Part shown: positions 21,598-33,414 of the stretch, one piece after another
How positions within the stretch are numbered: the first letter of the stretch is position 1
Layout: each line of letters opens with the position of its first letter
DNA from: Arion vulgaris
Taxonomy: Eukaryota; Mollusca; Gastropoda; Stylommatophora; Arionidae
Assembly: GCA_020796225.1 (NCBI GenBank)
Contig: CM036762.1
Location: 12,946,414-13,010,413, forward strand
DNA length: 64,000 nt
Direction of reading: 5' to 3'
Made by a program: the position numbers and the translations under genes
The notes under the pieces: model-generated
The model's database searches: none
Told to the model about the DNA's origin: nothing
The model's input: the letters and a program-made list of their open reading frames with translations, nothing else

Positions 21598-21700
21598 CAT
21601 TAAAACTAGGTAACTTAACTCGAGTTGCATAAAGATTCTTAGTCTAAGCATTAAAACTAGGTAACTTAACTCGAGTTGCATAAAGATTCTTAGTCTAAAA
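21598..21700. repeat. 51-bp direct duplication
   Basis: cattaaaactaggtaactta plus actcgagttgcataaagatt plus cttagtctaa occurs twice in tandem, essentially identical. Confidence 0.9.
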
Positions 21701-21864
21701 TTTAGGCGGTGTGGATGTGACAGGTAAATGCAAGTATTACAAGAGCAAAGAAAAATAAATAATTAATTATGAAAAATGACAACACTTGACGTTTCTCTCG
21801 TTATCTCTCGTCTAATTTAGAGATTGTGACACTATTTTGTGGGAAATTATATTTTTAATCTGTC

Positions 21865-22110
21865 TAATGAATTTTGTCCGACAGCGGCTTTCCATCATAC
21901 TCTTCTCCATTCTGAACTTCCAAAGGTTCTTTTACATGCCTAAATTGAACAGGAAGCCAACGTTTTATCGTCGGTCTCCGATAGAACTAGAAACTCATTT
22001 TCACCTACACTGAGATCATAGATCATAGATCTCTGTAAAATTATCCCGATAGCTCCACGAGGAAGCGAACAAAGTATCTTTGAAACGAACACCTAACTTC
22101 TACATTGGCT
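21865..22110 (-). mobile_element. SINE G, 5' and middle part
   Basis: Reverse complement of 35185-35420: shared cctcgtggagc-atcgggata, gatctcagtgtag, tatcggagac, ggaagttca. The head end gaagttaggtgttcg resembles an A-box. Confidence 0.7.
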
Positions 22111-22690
22111 CCATGAGGGAGTACCTATGGAACTAAAGGCTAGCACGTAACCTCTATACTACATAGATCCTCCTAAACCGGCCGGCATGAAACGTAGATA
22201 GATGTTGAACGAAAGAGAGCAAGGAGCAAACTAAGTATACAAAGATTTATGTTTTTACTTCTGTAAAGAGATGAATCATCGCCACAGTTTTGACACCTCT
22301 CCAACAGTAATCTGACAGCATGTATTACTCCCACTGAGAATAACAACAAGTGTTACTGTTCTCCCACCTTTCAGGGACGCCCACGTTATCTCGCTCACTT
22401 GTTCTTTAATTCCTACCTTACACAAGGCGTTCTCAAACCATATCGCTGCTATCAGAACTTCTTGCAGATGTTTATAACATTGTATTGAATGTCCAAAGAT
22501 ATGAATATATGAATAAACTATACGTCTGTTATTGTGTACATAACTGTGTGTGTATGCTTATGTGTGTGTGTGTGTGTGTGTGTATAGATATGAATTTATA
22601 TATGCGTATGTGTATGTATTTGTGTGTTTGTGTCTGTGAGTGATCTTGCACGCATCAACCTTCACATACTTCAATTCCAAATATTGCTGG
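22111..22690. other. No gene recognised; (GT)n at 22555-22585
   Basis: AT-rich unique-looking sequence with a TG microsatellite and no coherent coding frame. Confidence 0.5.
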
Positions 22691-22698
22691 TCAGCCTT

Positions 22699-22970
22699 CT
22701 TCTTCTTCTTCTTCTTCCCCCCCGAACGCTCCACTTGTTAACAATTTTGTATGATTTGTATGTGATCTGAGTCTAAGAGCGATTGTACGTTGTGTCAGGT
22801 ATGCGCCCACAAGTAGGCCAGCACATCCGATTTCTGCGATCCTTTTTATTTACTAGTGTAGCATCCCGTGGTCTTAAATCAGCCGCCTCTTACGACATGC
22901 TTTGTAGATCTCAGTTGTACTTTTCTTTGCTTCCCTTGCGGATCCCGGCACCACACGAATGTTGCTGGCC
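22699..22970 (-). mobile_element. SINE F copy
   Basis: The plus strand runs from (CTT)n through gaacgctccacttgttaac, gatctgagtctaagagcgat, gccgcctcttacgacatgct to cggatcccggcaccacacga. It matches 28553-28818, 29806-30052 and 62145-62345. The block cgcctcttacgacatgc is shared with SINE E. Confidence 0.8.
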
Positions 22971-23027
22971 AGTCGATTTACTATTCCTTTAGAACATTAA
23001 CATGTTCAAAACCACATCTTAGTATTG

Positions 23028-23032
<5 letters not shown>

Positions 23033-23068
<36 letters not shown>
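23033..23068. repeat. (TC)n microsatellite
   Basis: About 17 CT units. Confidence 0.9.
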
Positions 23069-23070
<2 letters not shown>

Positions 23071-23289
23071 ATTATTTAATCTTTTATCTCAAACTCTACA
23101 ACCACTTTCACCCCACCATCATTCCAGTCTTCTACCACAACCTTTATTTCCATTAACCATTTCACTCTTCTGAGTCAATACATTGACTCGGTATAATTTT
23201 TTACATGACGCAAAGCCAATATACTGTCTCATTAACGGTACATTGCAATATGAGTGCATCCGGGAGTAACATAAATTACGGAGCTAAAT

Positions 23290-23600
23290 GGTTCAACTGT
23301 GGTCTCAGATAACATAGGCCGACAGTATCAGGTAAAAATTCTAGAAAATAAGACCACAAGTGTTGCGAGATCCTCACATTCCAGTCTTGTTGTATAGAGA
23401 CTAAGTTATATTAAAAGGGACACGACATGTTAAATCAAGGTTATATTATGTTACAAATTAAGTTTAACACTAAGGGATATCAGTATTATTAACATTGTTC
23501 ATCAATAAATAACCAGGAACGCATAGAATTGAGTAAACTTTCAGAAAAGCGTACAGTGTTTTATCAAACATATACATAAACTACCCCCATTAAATATAAT
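23290..23600. repeat. Dispersed repeat H, copy
   Basis: Aligns with 15305-15655: agaccacaag, gttatattatgttacaaatt, aagtttaacactaagggata, gtgttttatcaaacatatac. Function unknown. Confidence 0.65.
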
Positions 23601-23989
23601 TTTTCTATTTCTCCTCTGATCTAGTCGGCATTATGTTGCTGGGGACCACGGTTAAACATAGCGTTAATAACAAAACAGAACAGTATTTGTTAAAAGAGAT
23701 TTCGTTAAATTCTATCGAATAAACAGCAGGAAAAACAGTTAGAAACTATCGGCTATATTTATCAATCAAGCACAATTTTATCCAGACAGACTGAGCTCTT
23801 GTGAAGTTGTTCATACAGAGGAAGATAACGTGTAAACCTGTTCTGTATGACGAACATTCTAGATTTCAGTTAGAAGTTATAAACTGTTTACCGAAGCTAA
23901 GAAGCTAAGAAAAGATTATGACGTACATCTACAGGTGGAGTCATTAAAACTACAAATAATGTGGATGTTGACCGCTATAGATGGAAGCA

Positions 23990-24500
23990 CAAACATTTGG
24001 ATTAGAAATCAAGGAGTTCATCTGTCCTGTCTGGAACATGTAAAAAAATGTGTGCTCTACTTTTTGGAAAACGTCAAGAAAATGTGTGCACTACTTTCTG
24101 GAAATCATCATCATCATCAAATAGCTTGTCTTGAGCAGAACTTTGCCACCCCAACAGTCCTTCGGAATTTCTCTCTTTCGTAGGCCAGAATGTCCTGCCT
24201 CTGCAGCCGTCATGTTAAAACTATCAGTTACATCTTGAATCCATCTTCCCGTGGTCTTCCAGAAAAACATCAAAGAAATGTGCGCACTACTTTCTGGAAA
24301 ACATCAAAGAAATGTGTGCACTACTGTCTGGAAAAAGTCAACGAATTTAGCACTTGTGAAACCCTAGTAGAATTTGTGAAACGATGGAAGGACTCACAGA
24401 ACCCTAGAGGAATGTGTAGCACCCTAGAAGGATTTATGCAACCTTTTCTGCAAAACTTCAAGAAATATATGTACTTTTGTATGAAAGACGTCAAGGAACA
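23990..24500. repeat. Degenerate tandem repeat interrupted by a LINE fragment
   Basis: Units of about 35 bp around tggaaaacatcaaagaaatg and tgtgcactactttc before 24100 and from 24262 on. Between them (24098-24260, minus strand) lies the 3' end of an AGHLAYER-group LINE (VTDSFNMTAAEAGHS). Repeat sequence resumes on the far side. Confidence 0.75.
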
Positions 24501-24889
24501 AAACATTTAACAAACTCCAGTCAGCATGCAATGACTCACATTAAAATTAACATAGATAACATAGAGAATACTGAAGTAATGAGAACAGCACATCCAATAA
24601 CTACATCTGAAAAGATCATTTAAAGCTAAAGACTTTACATATCTGGAAATCATTTCATTTAGCCAATTTAAGAAAAACTAACAAAAACAACGTAGATACA
24701 GTTTTAAAACAGTTGTTATCGTCTACCTGTGTATGTACAAATAATATACCAATGATCTATACAATACAGGTAAAATAAGTCTTAATCATTTCAACTTAAA
24801 AGTCTTATTCAAATGAAACTCGTTTATATTAAAACCAACTTGAAATAATCGTGATGTATACAGTAAAATTAGATACTTTAGTTACATCA

Positions 24890-25205
24890 AGCGTCACGAT
24901 AGCCTGGGGAAAACAATATTAGAGGGCAGGGTCCCAGGATGCAGAGGCAGACCAAGAAGAAGATGGCTACAAGATATTAAAGAAACCATGAATATGACCG
25001 TCAACGAAGTGAGTGAACTGGCTAAATAGCTGAACACGTAAAAACAAAGTACTACAGTTTTACAAAATACATAAACAGTGACGATAAACAGCAACGTTTC
25101 GACCAAAAGGCCTTGCCTCAATAGTGAACTGGCTAGAGATAGAGTGAATTTCAGATGCGCTGCAAAGAGAGCAACGTCCTATAAAAGACACGCACCTTGA
25201 TGATG
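24890..25205 (+). mobile_element. LINE C-terminal fragment with a nested insertion
   Basis: The plus strand encodes KTILEGRVPGCRGRPRRRWL then QDIKETMNMTVNEVSELAK, is interrupted at 25025-25122, then resumes SELARDRVNFRCAAKRATSY. It matches the uninterrupted copy at 35815-36017. Confidence 0.85.
25025..25122. mobile_element. 98-bp insertion with 13-bp target-site duplication
   Basis: agtgaactggcta is found at 25012-25024 and again at 25123-25135. The insert holds gttttacaaaatacataaac and agcaacgtttcgacc, the terminal sequences of the foldback element at 47530-47825 and of 35660-35815. Confidence 0.88.
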
Positions 25206-25310
25206 ATACTCTTTCCATATGTGCTTCGATCTCTTTCTTACACAGGAAGCTCCAGGACCAGTGAGCGAACTTTTTAACACCAGAAATGGTCCTCAATGTC
25301 ATTTTTAAGA
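25205..25310 (-). mobile_element. SINE G 3' fragment
   Basis: On the minus strand it reads gagcttcctgtgtaagaaag then agatcgaagcacatatgg, like 35520-35570. Short and diverged. Confidence 0.5.
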
Positions 25311-25569
25311 CGTTGACTCAATCAAATGAAATTTGTTTATAGCAAAACCAACATGAAACAATCATGATGAATACTCTTTTTTCTTAAACTTAATGAAGAC
25401 AATAAATATATATCTAAATGTTGTGATAAAGCCAAGAATGTTGGAGTCATTTTGACCTCGAATATCTGCTGATGCAGAGATTATATCAATCCTTCTGCTA
25501 CTGCCAAGCCTCTGCCTACGTTGCCTACGTTGTCTACGTTGTCTACGGTATCTTCTTATCGAAGAGTTA

Positions 25570-25915
25570 CAATATCACAACGTAATCTGATATCTTTTTT
25601 TTTAAATATTTTTCTCCAATGAAGTTTTGCCTCACAGCGTCATGAAAAGAAGAGATTTCTAGAAATAGCCCTTCATAAACAGTGTCTTTCATCGCCTCTG
25701 TTCTTTCTGAGATCTACCGTTTTCTTGACCGGCCTTTTGCTTTATATACATTGTATTGGAGCAACATTGCTCTTTGAGGTGCACTGTTTTTTGTTAATCT
25801 GCTTATGTGGCCGAACCATTTAATTTGTTGTTTCTTGATGAAGTTCACTACTGATGTTGTACACACTTTTTTCTTGATGTCTTCATTTCTCAACCGGTCT
25901 CTTCTTGTTTTTGAT
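25570..25915 (-). mobile_element. LINE C-terminal fragment, WFGHISRL group
   Basis: Minus-strand frames give DRLRNEDIKKKVCTTSVVNF, IKWFGHISRL, QRAMLLQYNVYKAKGRSRKR. Relatives are at 39690-39960, 53075-53265 and 62600-62990. Confidence 0.7.
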
Positions 25916-26162
25916 GTTTATTTATTGTTAAAGAAAATTGTCATACAAGAACACCTTAGTTTTGCCGAACTCATTTAAAGGTCTGTATGAAACAGAAATA
26001 AAAACTATTATTTACAACGTTATGTTGATCAGAGAACTCGAGGGTTTTGTTTTCTAGTTTATTTTCTCACTACTATTTACAGCATGTGTTTGTTTTTTTA
26101 TTGACTGGCCCTACTTGTGTAGATTATTGGTTATTTGTAACTTAACCGACGTCATTTAATTT

Positions 26163-26757
26163 CGGGCAGACACATTTGTGATCAGTTTCCCCCAGCTGAT
26201 ATTGAAGGGTGTTCATACTGATAGTTCTGGTGGCTCGTTTGCTTAACATACTTGTCACTTTATGATCAGTTTCCAGCTGATATTGAAGGTGTTCACTGAT
26301 AGTTCTGTGCGCGTTTGCTTACATACTCGTCACTTTGTGATCAGTTTCTTCCAGCTGATATTGAAGGGTGTTCACACTGATAGTTCTGGTGGCGCGTTTG
26401 TTAACATATCGTCACTTTGTGATCAGTTTCTTCCAGCTGATATTGAAGGGTGTTCATACTGATAGTTCTGGTGGCTCGTTTGCTTAACATACACGTCACT
26501 TTGTGATCAGTTTCCCCCAGCTGATATTGAAGGGTGTTCATACTGATAGTTCTGGTGGCGCGTTTGCTTAACATACTCGTCACTTTGTGATCAGTTTCTT
26601 CCAGCTGATATTGAAGGGTGTTCACACTGATAGTTCTGGTGGCGCGTTTGCTTAACATACTCGTCACTTTGTGATCAGTTTCTTCCAGCTGATATTGAAG
26701 GGTGTTCACACTGATAGTTCTGGTGGCGCGTTTGCTTAACATACTCGTCACTTTGTC
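26163..26757. repeat. About 85-bp minisatellite, 7 copies
   Basis: Unit starts gtgatcagtttcttccagct, passes gatattgaagggtgttcaca and ends catactcgtcacttt. Copies vary by small indels. A minus-strand frame of 28-residue repeats stays open because 84 is divisible by 3. No start context or flanking coding. Confidence 0.92.
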
Positions 26758-27290
26758 CCTCAGGCATCCACTTCTATCTGTACAACATACATTTTTTTTT
26801 AAAACTCCTAAATGCTGGATAGATTCAACAACAGTTTTAGTGTTCTCATCAAACAGCCGTTATCCAAATGACTGAAGAACATCCACCGCCACCCATCCAT
26901 CTTCAACTCACCGATGATCAATGTTGTTGAGCAAGAATATCCGCATTTTACCGCTAAATACCGTGCCTAGGACAAGAGATTCCTGTCTACTTGTATCTCT
27001 CTCTCTCTGTCTTTCTCTCGATCTCATGCTGCTTGTACAAATGGACCCAGTTGCACCTATCTAACCAATTCCATTTATAATTATGATAAAATACCTCAAG
27101 ATGTTTAACGTAGAATAATTTGAAACCTGTTACGTCTTTCTGTGTTGAAAACAGTTCAATACAAATATATATTTCGTTTCCGTATTTAGTCACATATTTT
27201 TATTTAATGGCCGTTATGGATTTGTTGTCTGATTGTATATGTTATGTCAGCAGTATAAGAAGTCTGAATCTCTTCACCTATATTCTATCA
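26758..27290. other. No gene recognised
   Basis: AT-rich, with a short CT-rich tract near 26995-27020 and nothing coding. Confidence 0.45.
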
Positions 27291-27294
27291 ATTG

Positions 27295-27385
27295 CGTGAT
27301 AATAGTTTTTTTGGTCGAAATGTCGCTGCATATTGTTCTTTGTAAAACTACAGTACTTTGTTTTTACGTGTTGCTGTATCATCAT
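27295..27385. mobile_element. Foldback/Penelope-like terminal fragment
   Basis: gtgataatagtttttttggt, cgaaatgtcgctgcatattg, ttctttgtaaaactacagta, ttacgtg: the right arm of the 47530-47825 element, single-armed here. Confidence 0.55.
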
Positions 27386-27790
27386 CATCAAGTAGCTTGT
27401 CCCTTCCGGAACTTGACTCCCATGGCAGCAGTCCTGGAAAAAATCGCAATTCTGTGCAAGTTGACCGACGTCAATAGCAATCAATGACATCTTGCACACA
27501 TCGTATTCTTGGTCTTCCTCTTATTCTCCTTCAAGACATCATTCCTCCAAAATTATCTTCTCTATGCACTCATGTCGTTTGATGTGTCCGAAATATTTAA
27601 GTTTCCTTGATTGTATGCACTTTAATAGCCAACTCACTTTAATATCAAGCTGTTGCAGGGAAAAAAAGCATTTGTTTGTTCTTTGTCGTGATATTCTAAG
27701 TACTCTTCTGTAGCATTTACACTCAAATACCTTACTGATTTTCTCCTCTGCCTTGTCAATGTTTCATGTCTCACAACCACATGCTGCCAA
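27375..27790 (-). mobile_element. Decayed LINE fragments
   Basis: The minus strand starts with an AGHLAYER-type 3' end (atcatcatcaagtagcttgt on +), followed by a LINE-like stretch in which a phrase like 'GHIKRHECIEK' can be read at 27560-27590. Frames are broken. Confidence 0.45.
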
Positions 27791-27994
27791 GTTTATTTGC
27801 TACATAGTTTTACAGAAATCTTCATTTATATCGATAATACAAATATATATCGAGTTATGCAGTATATTTTAGAGGCATGAAGATACTAAAATAAAATTGA
27901 AACCGTCAATAGTGGTCAATAGATCTCATATTATTGTACAATTTGAATTAGATTACCACAGATAATACAATTTAAGTTAAAATTAATTGTATAT

Positions 27995-28135
27995 CCTTTA
28001 CAGGACTTTGCGAATCAACTCCAGCATTTTAACGCTCTTTGTAATTTTTCTAGACATTATTACGTTCAGTAGTTTGCCATTGCTTTCTGAACGATGGTGC
28101 CATCGTCCTTTTGTAAAAATCCACGCGAAACAATA
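27995..28135 (-). mobile_element. SINE A core, headless
   Basis: The plus strand has ctttacaggactttgcgaat, cattattacgttcagtagtt, tgccattgctttctgaacg, gtaaaaatccacgcgaaaca and then stops before the tRNA head. Confidence 0.75.
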
Positions 28136-28431
28136 ATACAATTTACAAAATGTAAATAGTGATTCAAACTTGCAAGATGACCGTTTCGCTGAAATGTCTT
28201 TCCTGCTTATCTTGAATGAAGTTTCTGGAATGTGGCAGTTCTTAAGATAATTTAGTGTTGCTTTCACTTTTGTTATGACAACGTTGGCGGTGTCACTGAT
28301 ACCAAACTGTGTAGGCTACTACCACTACCTTGGAAGTAGTAGTCACGTGAAGGACGGCATTAAGTCGAGTGAACAACAATGCATGAATCTAAAACTCTAC
28401 CCTAGCTCACGATATGGTTTTGGTTTCTCGT

Positions 28432-28464
28432 TCTCTCTTTCTCTCTCTCTTCTCTCTCTTCTCT

Positions 28465-28520
<56 letters not shown>

Positions 28521-28535
28521 ATGTGTGTGTGTCTT
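28432..28535. repeat. (TC)n-(TA)n-(TG)n compound microsatellite
   Basis: Three adjacent dinucleotide tracts. Confidence 0.92.
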
Positions 28536-28552
28536 TCTTGCATAACATGAGC

Positions 28553-28818
28553 AACTTCTTCTTCTTGGAATGCTTCATATCGACCACATGTCAACCACTC
28601 TGTGTGATTTGTATGTGATCTGACTCTAAGAGCGATTGTACGTTGTGCCAGTTATGCGCCCACAAGTAGACCAGCACATCCAAGTTCTGCGCTGCTTTTT
28701 ATTTACTAGGGTAGCATCCCTAAGGCCTACATCAGTCGCCTCTTACGACATGCCTTGTAGGTTGCAGTGTTACTATTCTTTGCTTCTCTTGCGGGCCCTC
28801 CGGCACCACACGGGCGAA
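28553..28818 (-). mobile_element. SINE F copy
   Basis: Full-length match to the family from cttcttcttggaatgcttca to ccggcaccacacgggcg. Confidence 0.82.
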
Positions 28819-28917
28819 CATGAGCAAGTAAAATAGGGAACTCGCATTGTCCATCTTGCATATATCTGTCTCGATCCTACTGTTTTCGCATATTTAATAT
28901 ATGAATATACAAATAAA

Positions 28918-28986
28918 TAAATATATATATATATATATATGTGCGTGCGCGTGCGTGTGCGTGCGTGCGTGTGTGTGCGTGTGTGA
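28918..28986. repeat. (TA)n-(TGCG)n microsatellite
   Basis: TA tract followed by gtgcgtgcgcgtgcgtgtgc. Confidence 0.9.
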
Positions 28987-29805
28987 ACGGATTATCATAA
29001 TGCATAAGAGTTCATCAAGATACTACACCACAAGACATTTGTGAGCTCATTCCCACACTCCACGTTTCATGCGAGGAAAGGAATTGGTTCTCCTACCTTC
29101 TGCACACCAGGATTAGAAATGTGAAGTGACAGACACGTCATACCCTAAAATCTGATAAGACTACGGGACATTTTTCTATTATTATTATTTTATATTTATA
29201 TATATGTGTGTGGGTTTCTGTGTATGTGTGTGTGTTTTTGTGTGGTGTGTGATGTAAAGTACTTATCCCATTCAAACGTAGCTAACTGCGTTTTATGCTT
29301 TTTCACCTGTTGAAGAACACACCTAATCTCATTAGCAGACAGGTAAACGTGGGATTGTTCCATTACTAATCTGGTGTTGGCTTTTTTCAGAAGGTAGTTT
29401 TGAAGAAAAATACAGTTCAGGTGTGCTGCAAGGAAGAGCAAGTGCCGGTGCCAGGTCATGCACCAGTACACACTGTACATCTTCCCACCATTCATGTTTT
29501 ATATATGTCTAAAGAAACCGTTATGCTTTTGTCAAAGTAACACTATATTTTATCTTATTTTAATGACATCATCTCTCTTTCTGAAGTACATTTCTTTATC
29601 AAGCCTACAACATTCTTTTACTTCATTTGTCGTCTTATCATGATCGTTTAATTTGTTTCCAGTTCCTTGATAATTTATCTCATGTCTCTTCTCACCTTTT
29701 TTTGGTTCTTTCTTGTTTCTCCTTTACAATATACTGTTCTACATTAAAAATTGACAATTTAATATAATATTTTTTTTTTAATTTAGATATGTTTGTATGC
29801 TTATT
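28987..29805. other. No gene recognised; traces of a dispersed repeat
   Basis: 29070-29120 (gaggaaaggaattggttctc, ctaccttctgca) resembles 34560-34600 and the complement of 51310-51350, a small dispersed repeat. The rest is AT-rich. Confidence 0.45.
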
Positions 29806-30052
29806 ACTTTTTCTTCTTTGAACGCTCCATATCGACCACTTGTTAGCCACTCTGTGTGATCTGTATGTGATCTGAGTCTAAGAGCGATTGTACATTGTGC
29901 TAGTTAGGCCAGCACATCCGATTTATGCTACGCTTTTTAGTTACTGGGGTAGCTTTTCTAGACTCCTACCTCAGTCGCCTCCTATGACATACCTTGTAGG
30001 TCGCAGTGGTACTATTCGTTGCTTCCTTGTGGGCTCCGGCACCACACGAATA
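29806..30052 (-). mobile_element. SINE F copy, small internal deletion
   Basis: cgctccatatcgaccacttg, gatctgagtctaagagcgat, gtcgcctcctatgacatacc, gctccggcaccacacgaat. About 20 bp of the middle is missing relative to 28553-28818. Confidence 0.8.
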
Positions 30053-30424
30053 ATATGCTTATTACAATAATTATCACGATTTCTGGGAATTTGTTTGGAA
30101 TAATTTTGTAGACATTTTCTTTTTGCTGTATATTTGTACATCAAGGCTTTAGACAATCACATATCAGATGCAAGACATGGCTGTATGTATGTCCAATCCT
30201 GATAAAAACGCAGAAAAAGAAAAGATGGAAGAAACTAACAGCGGTTAGTAACGTAAAATTAAGACGTGCAAATTATATTGCAAAAGTGCCAAGCATAGAT
30301 AATCGATATTACTTTACATAATAACAAATGGGTGTTCATTGTTGTCCAACAGAACTAATTTTGTTCCGAATCATAAAGAAATAATAGTTTACTAACGAGC
30401 ACACAACTACAAAACAGAACTCTC

Positions 30425-30512
30425 AACCCTCTAATAGCAGCACAGAAGAGGAATAAGCTGCAAGCAACTCCTCTAATGACAGCACAGAAGAGGAATAAGC
30501 TGCAAGCAACTG
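30425..30512. repeat. About 41-bp direct duplication
   Basis: Block agcacagaagaggaataagctgcaagcaact present twice. Confidence 0.85.
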
Positions 30513-30519
30513 CAGGCAA

Positions 30520-31090
30520 AATGGTCTTCTCACTGACTCACTGTCAACAATACAAGCCCTGGAGGTGAAATCAGCTTAGGAAATAAAAAGACAGAAATTC
30601 ACTTCTAGAAGGATTCCATCTCACTGTGCCATTGCAGGCATTGATAGTGTCGATGTCTTGGCCAAGGAAGTCAGTGCTAACGAAGAAATTTACTAACCAC
30701 TGTCTTTTCAAGGGTTAAAACCTCATACATAGAAAATCTACAGTATACTGAAAGACAAACACTGGATATGATTATAGAAAGACTTCCACAAGGACCTCAA
30801 CAGAACAGACCATGTCATTATAATTCGAATACGTACCAGACACTGCAGACTCAACAGACACCACTTACTTAGACTAGAATAAGTTAAACAGCTCTATGTC
30901 AGTGTCAGAAGGCGGAACAGACACTGAAACATGTTCTGGAAGACTGTTCTCTCCTAGATCAGCTGAGAGAACTTAGTCGTTCTTAAAACTTAGCTTGGGG
31001 GAAACCTGGCAGAACTGAACATCACTGTCTATTTTGAGGTTCACAGAAAATGAAGCGCATGACCAGAGATCGCAGAAGAAGAAGAACACA
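30520..31090 (+). mobile_element. LINE ORF2 C-terminal remnant (post-RNase H zinc-knuckle region)
   Basis: Broken plus frames read IRIRTRHCRLNRHHLLRLE, then CQCQKAEQTLKHVLEDCSLL and DQLREL. This C-x1-C...H...C cluster follows the RNase H domain in Jockey/I-like LINEs. Multiple stops. Confidence 0.6.
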
Positions 31091-31915
31091 TAAATAATGC
31101 ATTTGTGTTAACATTGTTTTACAACCTGTTTTCTCTCACCTGTTCAATATACACATCATCTCCTAGTTTGAAGAAACTGGGATTAAACATTTCTGCAAAC
31201 ACTCACCAAGTACAGATTATCAATTTCCAAATTCCTGAACTAAAAACACAAGCCTAAAATTGCATGAAACAAATACAGTAATTTAACAGCAATGAAAGCC
31301 TGTAATGTACTTTATACATACTGACCTATATTCATAAACGTTCTTGTAAATTATCTTCAGAAAGAATCACAGAGCTTCGTGTAACAAAACTACCTTACAA
31401 ACACCACTCACATGCACACATAACAGGCACCGACTCAGAAATACTCCGGAATGAATGCACGCGCGGAAATATATGTGTATTTATATATACAAACGTGAGC
31501 GCTATTTTCAAACTGGAAATGACGTCTCCCCACGCGCACACATCTACAGCATATCACTAGTTAAGTTTGTCAGAGATGGTACATGATCTTAAATATAAGG
31601 TCAGGAAGTATGAAGATGGTGCAGGAGGTTGGAAAAGTCTGTCATAACTGCTATTTACTATTAACATCAAGTTAGATATGTAATTATTATTAGATCTTGG
31701 ATCTAGTAGGATAATGGTGGTGCAACAATATATGTCCTTATTGCAAACCACAATAAGTAAAGTAATTCAACTATTCCTGTCGCTGATGCTGTTACATCAA
31801 GGGAGCTGCAATGATCCGAAAAGACATTCTTAACGCACTGAGAGGTTCTTTTCGAACAGAAGCGTTTAAAGATTGAGATTCATACTCGCTGATCAGACAG
31901 AGAGATACTTGTCAA
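31091..31915. other. No gene recognised
   Basis: AT-rich, no coherent frame and no clear repeat match. Confidence 0.45.
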
Positions 31916-31919
31916 TATT

Positions 31920-32095
31920 GGTACTGCCCAAAAAGAACGACATACTAAATATGCAAAGAGATTGATTAATCAACATCGAACTGGCGTGTTGGGCCGATGG
32001 ACGCTGCTGGGTTTGTTGAGGCGGTGATCCGAGCACCTATGGACATGTTCGGAGTGCTTTGATGATAGTCCTCGTATAACTGATAACTAAACTGA
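31920..32095 (+). mobile_element. LINE C-terminal fragment, RNase H-type LINE
   Basis: Plus frame AQKERHTKYAKRLINQHRTG then SEHLWTCSECFDDSPRITDN. Same element as the minus copy at 9500-9640. Confidence 0.75.
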
Positions 32096-32167
32096 TAACT
32101 GTTACATAGGTTTTTTTATGCTATGATAGTGTTGCTAGCCCTATGCATAATCTGCATTAGTCTAACT

Positions 32168-32539
32168 CATAGATTCCCAAACTTGTTCGCACACTTTGCA
32201 AGACATAAGCTTTGTTATCCCCCTCTTCATTATAACAGTTTGTCAACACCACCAACCTCCCACACCCCATATATATGCATGCTCTATTCTCTCTTTGGCA
32301 TAGAAAATTGATATATATTTATGTCCCACTTGGTCAATTTTCTAATGATTAAATAATTCAATCGCAAAATCACGAAAATAATGTATTGTTAAATATATAT
32401 TATTAATTTCTTCTTTAAGCAGCCACCAACCCCTAATCACCGCCCAGATGCTTCTGAACCCCCTATCGATCCCCCCCCTCCGCCCCCCGAATGCTCCAGC
32501 GCCCACTGGGGGCGGTGCCATCCACTTTGGGAACCTATG
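32168..32539. mobile_element. hAT-like non-autonomous element, family 2
   Basis: 372 bp with ends catagattcccaaactt / ccactttgggaacctatg. Flanked by gtctaact (32160-32167) and gtctagct (32540-32547), a 7/8 match. Interior is C-rich with cgcccactgggggcggtgcc. Relatives at 42185-42651 and 62389-62480. Confidence 0.83.
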
Positions 32540-32715
32540 GTCTAGCTTTATAATAAGTTGCGCTTGCTTGTGTTTGATATAGAGTTTATGATGTGCAGCT
32601 GTGACGTGTCCCTTCTATGCTCATTTCACTCCCTGCCCCACATCCATCTCCTTCACTATGGATGGGAATGGCAGATTTTAAAATGTTTTGAAAGTTATCT
32701 ATATGACTTGCTTTT

Positions 32716-32815
32716 CTCCCGTGTGTTGTCGGGGCCCGCAAGGGAAGCAAAGAATAGTACCACTACGACTTACAATAGAAATCGGATGTGCTAGTCTACT
32801 AGTTATAGCATACCT
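32716..32815 (+). mobile_element. SINE F 5' fragment
   Basis: cccgtgtgttgtcggggccc, gcaagggaagcaaagaatag, taccactacgac, aaatcggatgtgct: the head and early core of the family on the plus strand. Confidence 0.7.
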
Positions 32816-32827
32816 GGCATAACGTAC

Positions 32828-32975
32828 TCTTCTTCTTCTTCTTCTTTGCGTTCGTTCTTTATGACCAATTTTAATCACTCTTTGTGGTATGTTTAATCTT
32901 TGCCAAGAAGGTGTATACGTTGCACATAGGTTTAGTAGGCCCCTAAACGCATAAACTTCTACACAATGGACTGAA
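32828..32975 (-). mobile_element. SINE E 3' fragment
   Basis: ttctttgcgttcgttcttta, ttttaatcactctttgtggt, gtgtatacgttgcacatagg, then truncated where LINE sequence begins. Confidence 0.78.
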
Positions 32976-33345
32976 TCACTACAAGAGTCAACAATTTGCA
33001 GAATCACACTTATCTTCGTTTCGGGGCACATGGGTGTCGTTGGCAATGAGAGAGCAGACAGGCTGGCTGGCTCTGCCACCATATCAGAGGGTCAGCCAAT
33101 GGATAGAGCTGATATTTTGAACGCCCTCATAGAGTGTGGTCGCAAAGAAGATTTTCATTTAAACCTATCCACGTCAACTTCTAGATTGCAGGAGCTGGGT
33201 TTGAAGATTGGAGTAGCAAGAAAAGAACAGCATAACAGGTACGTGAGTAGGCTCATCAATCAAAATTGAACTGGTACGGTCAGTCGTTGGACGCTGTTGG
33301 AGATATTGCGAAGGAGATCGGAGCACCTATGGACATGTCCTGAGT
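32976..33345 (+). mobile_element. LINE fragment, RNase H end and C-terminus
   Basis: The plus frame has GHMGVVGNERADRLAGSATI. The xGNxxAD block is the last conserved motif of RNase H1-type domains in LINEs. It is followed by a linker, RYVSRLINQN, and after one stop WTLLEILRRRSEHLWTCPE. The 5' side is cut by SINE E. Confidence 0.8.
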
Positions 33346-33400
33346 GATCACAAAGAGATGTCAGCAAGTGTTGGATATGGAGCGTTTGAAGAAGAAGACA
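33346..33400 (+). mobile_element. SINE F 3' tail
   Basis: gatcacaaagagatgtcagc, aagtgttggatatggagcgt, ttgaagaagaag: the 3' end of the family with its GAA tail. Confidence 0.65.
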
Positions 33401-33414
33401 TCCATTTTTATCCG

